Part shown: piece by piece, positions 7,269-8,620 of the stretch
Layout of the letters: every line of letters begins with the position of its first letter
How positions within the stretch are numbered: the first letter of the stretch is position 1
NCBI GenBank assembly: GCA_009783115.1
Contig: WRHT01000050.1
Span: forward strand, 1 to 8,620
Source: Desulfovibrionaceae bacterium
GTDB lineage: Bacteria; Desulfobacterota; Desulfovibrionia; Desulfovibrionales; Desulfovibrionaceae
Reading direction: 5' to 3'
DNA: 8,620 bases
The notes under the pieces: generated by a model
Told to the model about the DNA's origin: nothing
The model's input: the letters and a program-made list of their open reading frames with translations, nothing else
Databases searched by the model: none
Position numbers and translations under genes: made by a program

Positions 7269-8009
7269 TCACGGCTGAATTGAAGCCAGCGGGGTTTCCC
7301 GCGTCCTGGAGGCATCAGCGCCGGCCCAGGCCCGCATCAACTGCCCCATATCGGAGGCCAGGCTTCCGGCAATGACGTACAGAGGATCCGAGGGCAGCCT
7401 GTTTTTCACCTCCAGCACGATATAATCCCTGGTCCGGCGGGCCGGCAGGGCGCCGGCCTGGGCCATGGACCAGACCAAGAGCCCGGAACTGACGTCATAA
7501 CCCTCGATTTGCACTCCCAGGCTGCTCGGCCCGCTGGTCCCGCCGGCCAGAAGATAGGTCACAAAGCCGCCGATCACCAAATCCGCTCCCCTGGCCTTGG
7601 CATAAGCCACCGCCATATCGCGCCTGAAAGGGCCGCCATCCGGCACAAACTCAAACTGCTCAAAGACCCGCATGGAGGACCAGGTCTGCCAGAAGGCGCG
7701 GGACAGGCTGTAGCCGACCATTTCCGGATGATCCGTGTTCTGGGTCATTTGGAAAGGCATGAACAGCACCTTGAGGCCGCCAACGTCGCTCACCGGATGC
7801 ACATGGATAAGCGGCGGCTCGCGGATAACCTCGCTGTCCACATAAAGGGCCGCCTTGCGGGTCAGATCGAACTCGACCCTCCTGTCCAGCCCGGAGGCAA
7901 GGGAGCAGCCGGACAGAGAAAGCAGGGCAAACAAAATAAAAAACGCTAGACAGACCCGCGGGTCTCTTAGAAACGATGAAAAGTGGCGATCCTGGATAAC
8001 CTGCTTCAC
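7269..8009 (-). CDS. Predicted outer-membrane lipoprotein, LpoB/CsgG/FlgO-like (tentative)
   Basis: A 246-residue protein with a type II signal peptide: basic N-terminus, hydrophobic core VCLAFFILFALLSL (19-32) and lipobox LSGC with Cys35 as the lipidated residue. Ser at +2 suggests sorting to the outer membrane. The mature part has a beta strand GLKVLFMPF, helix-like SLSRAFWQTWSSMRVFEQFEF, then a segment AKARGADLVIGGFVTYLL and a strand QIEGYDVSSGLLVWSM. This order (strand, helix, 'A-D-hydrophobic-G' strand, 'V/Y-D-x-x-S/T-G-x-x-x-W' strand) resembles periplasmic domains of LpoB, CsgG and FlgO lipoproteins; I cannot confirm a family. The start is GTG at 8009, five bases after a perfect AGGAGG; an ATG 12 codons upstream has no ribosome binding site. 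A sigma-54-type promoter lies about 75-90 bases upstream. It is convergent with the ftsZ-like gene and divergent from glnS, so it forms its own transcript. Confidence 0.8.
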   Translation of the reverse strand: MKQVIQDRHFSSFLRDPRVCLAFFILFALLSLSGCSLASGLDRRVEFDLTRKAALYVDSEVIREPPLIHVHPVSDVGGLKVLFMPFQMTQNTDHPEMVGYSLSRAFWQTWSSMRVFEQFEFVPDGGPFRRDMAVAYAKARGADLVIGGFVTYLLAGGTSGPSSLGVQIEGYDVSSGLLVWSMAQAGALPARRTRDYIVLEVKNRLPSDPLYVIAGSLASDMGQLMRAWAGADASRTRETPLASIQP

Positions 8010-8014
8010 GGTGG

Positions 8015-8020
8015 CCTCCT
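8015..8020 (-). promoter_or_regulatory. Ribosome binding site fixing the lipoprotein GTG start
   Basis: On the - strand AGGAGG is followed by CCACC and then GTG (8009-8007). Perfect match and five-base spacing make this GTG a much better start than the in-frame ATG at 8045. It also gives a signal peptide of normal length. Confidence 0.8.
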
Positions 8021-8083
8021 TTGAACAAAGCCTGTATGCGGACATCGCCAAAAAAATGACCGCAAGGCCTGTTCCAACCAAAT

Positions 8084-8100
8084 AGCAAAATTGGTGCCAA
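8084..8100 (-). promoter_or_regulatory. Sigma-54 (RpoN) -24/-12 promoter for the lipoprotein gene
   Basis: Read on the - strand, TTGGCACCAATTTTGCT matches the sigma-54 consensus YTGGCACGRNNNTTGCW at every defined position except one (C for G after TGGCAC). The GG (-25/-24, bases 8098-8097) and GC (-13/-12, bases 8086-8085) have the required spacing. Transcription would begin near 8073, giving a leader of about 64 bases before the GTG. Sigma-54 promoters need an enhancer-binding activator; its site would lie further upstream, near or inside the start of glnS, and I could not assign it. Confidence 0.7.
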
Positions 8101-8102
8101 AT

Positions 8103-8136
8103 GGGTTGATACCACGGAGCGCTTGCATTACAACCC
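8103..8136. repeat. Small inverted repeat GGGTTG-N22-CAACCC
   Basis: Six-base arms at 8103-8108 and 8131-8136 enclose the candidate glnS promoter core. Arms this short, 22 bases apart, are compatible with a regulator binding both half sites, or with chance. From the lipoprotein promoter they lie at about -30 to -63, closer than is usual for a sigma-54 enhancer. Confidence 0.2.
8106..8134 (+). promoter_or_regulatory. Candidate sigma-70 promoter for glnS
   Basis: TTGATA (8106-8111) and TACAAC (8129-8134) match the -35 and -10 consensus at five and four of six positions, with an ideal 17-base spacer. Initiation would be near 8141, leaving a leader of about 19 bases before the glnS ATG. The site sits in the only gene-free space on this side of glnS, next to the divergent sigma-54 site. 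Matches of this quality can occur by chance. Confidence 0.42.
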
Positions 8137-8159
8137 CAAGAGAAGTAGAGTAACAGACC

Positions 8160-8620
<461 letters not shown>

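Noticed and set aside
8052..8072. GGCC-TTGC-GGTC stem followed by a run of T on the - strand, as a terminator or attenuator in the lipoprotein leader
   Set aside because: The stem is only four pairs with one G-U and cannot be extended, so it is too weak for a rho-independent terminator; the T run is probably just AT-rich spacer.

Overview
The window is the end of a bacterial division and cell wall (dcw) cluster on the + strand, followed by a short lipoprotein gene on the - strand and the start of a glutaminyl-tRNA synthetase gene on the + strand. The order murG-murC-murB-ftsQ-ftsA-ftsZ with no ddl between murB and ftsQ, the MurC and FtsA sequences, the fairly high G+C and the presence of GlnRS suggest a Gram-negative of the former Deltaproteobacteria, most likely a relative of Desulfovibrionales. 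This placement is inference from recalled protein similarity; no search was run.

Positions 1-7255 read as one tightly packed transcription unit. It holds the 3' end of murG, then murC (GTG start overlapping the murG stop), murB (1 nt gap), ftsQ (10 nt overlap), ftsA, ftsZ and a second ftsZ-like gene. The last three genes are each preceded by a gap of exactly 18 nt carrying a ribosome binding site. MurG, MurC and MurB act in synthesis of the peptidoglycan precursor lipid II. FtsQ, FtsA and FtsZ build the divisome: FtsZ forms the ring, FtsA ties it to the membrane, and FtsQ links it to the periplasmic machinery.

The most interesting feature is at 6122-7255: a complete but strongly diverged FtsZ paralog directly after a canonical ftsZ. 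It keeps the tubulin signature (GGGTGSG) and the T7 catalytic-loop residues (N-x-D-x-x-D). It has changed the T1 loop, shortened the T3 loop, lost the Glu/Arg nucleotide-contact motif and lost the usual C-terminal FtsA/ZipA-binding peptide. A short linker motif (PTxxELxLQNR-like) is shared by the two proteins. This looks like a gene duplication whose second copy became a modified, perhaps regulatory, ring subunit.

At 7269-8009 on the - strand, ending 13 bp from the ftsZ-like gene, is a 246-residue predicted outer-membrane lipoprotein. It has a GTG start, a perfect AGGAGG and a near-consensus sigma-54 promoter. Its mature part resembles the LpoB/CsgG/FlgO type of periplasmic lipoprotein domain, but this is a weak, fold-level impression. 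The 150 bp region 8010-8159 holds this promoter and a divergent sigma-70-like promoter for glnS, which begins at 8160 and runs off the window end. No RNA genes, CRISPR arrays, insertion sequences or clear rho-independent terminators were seen.
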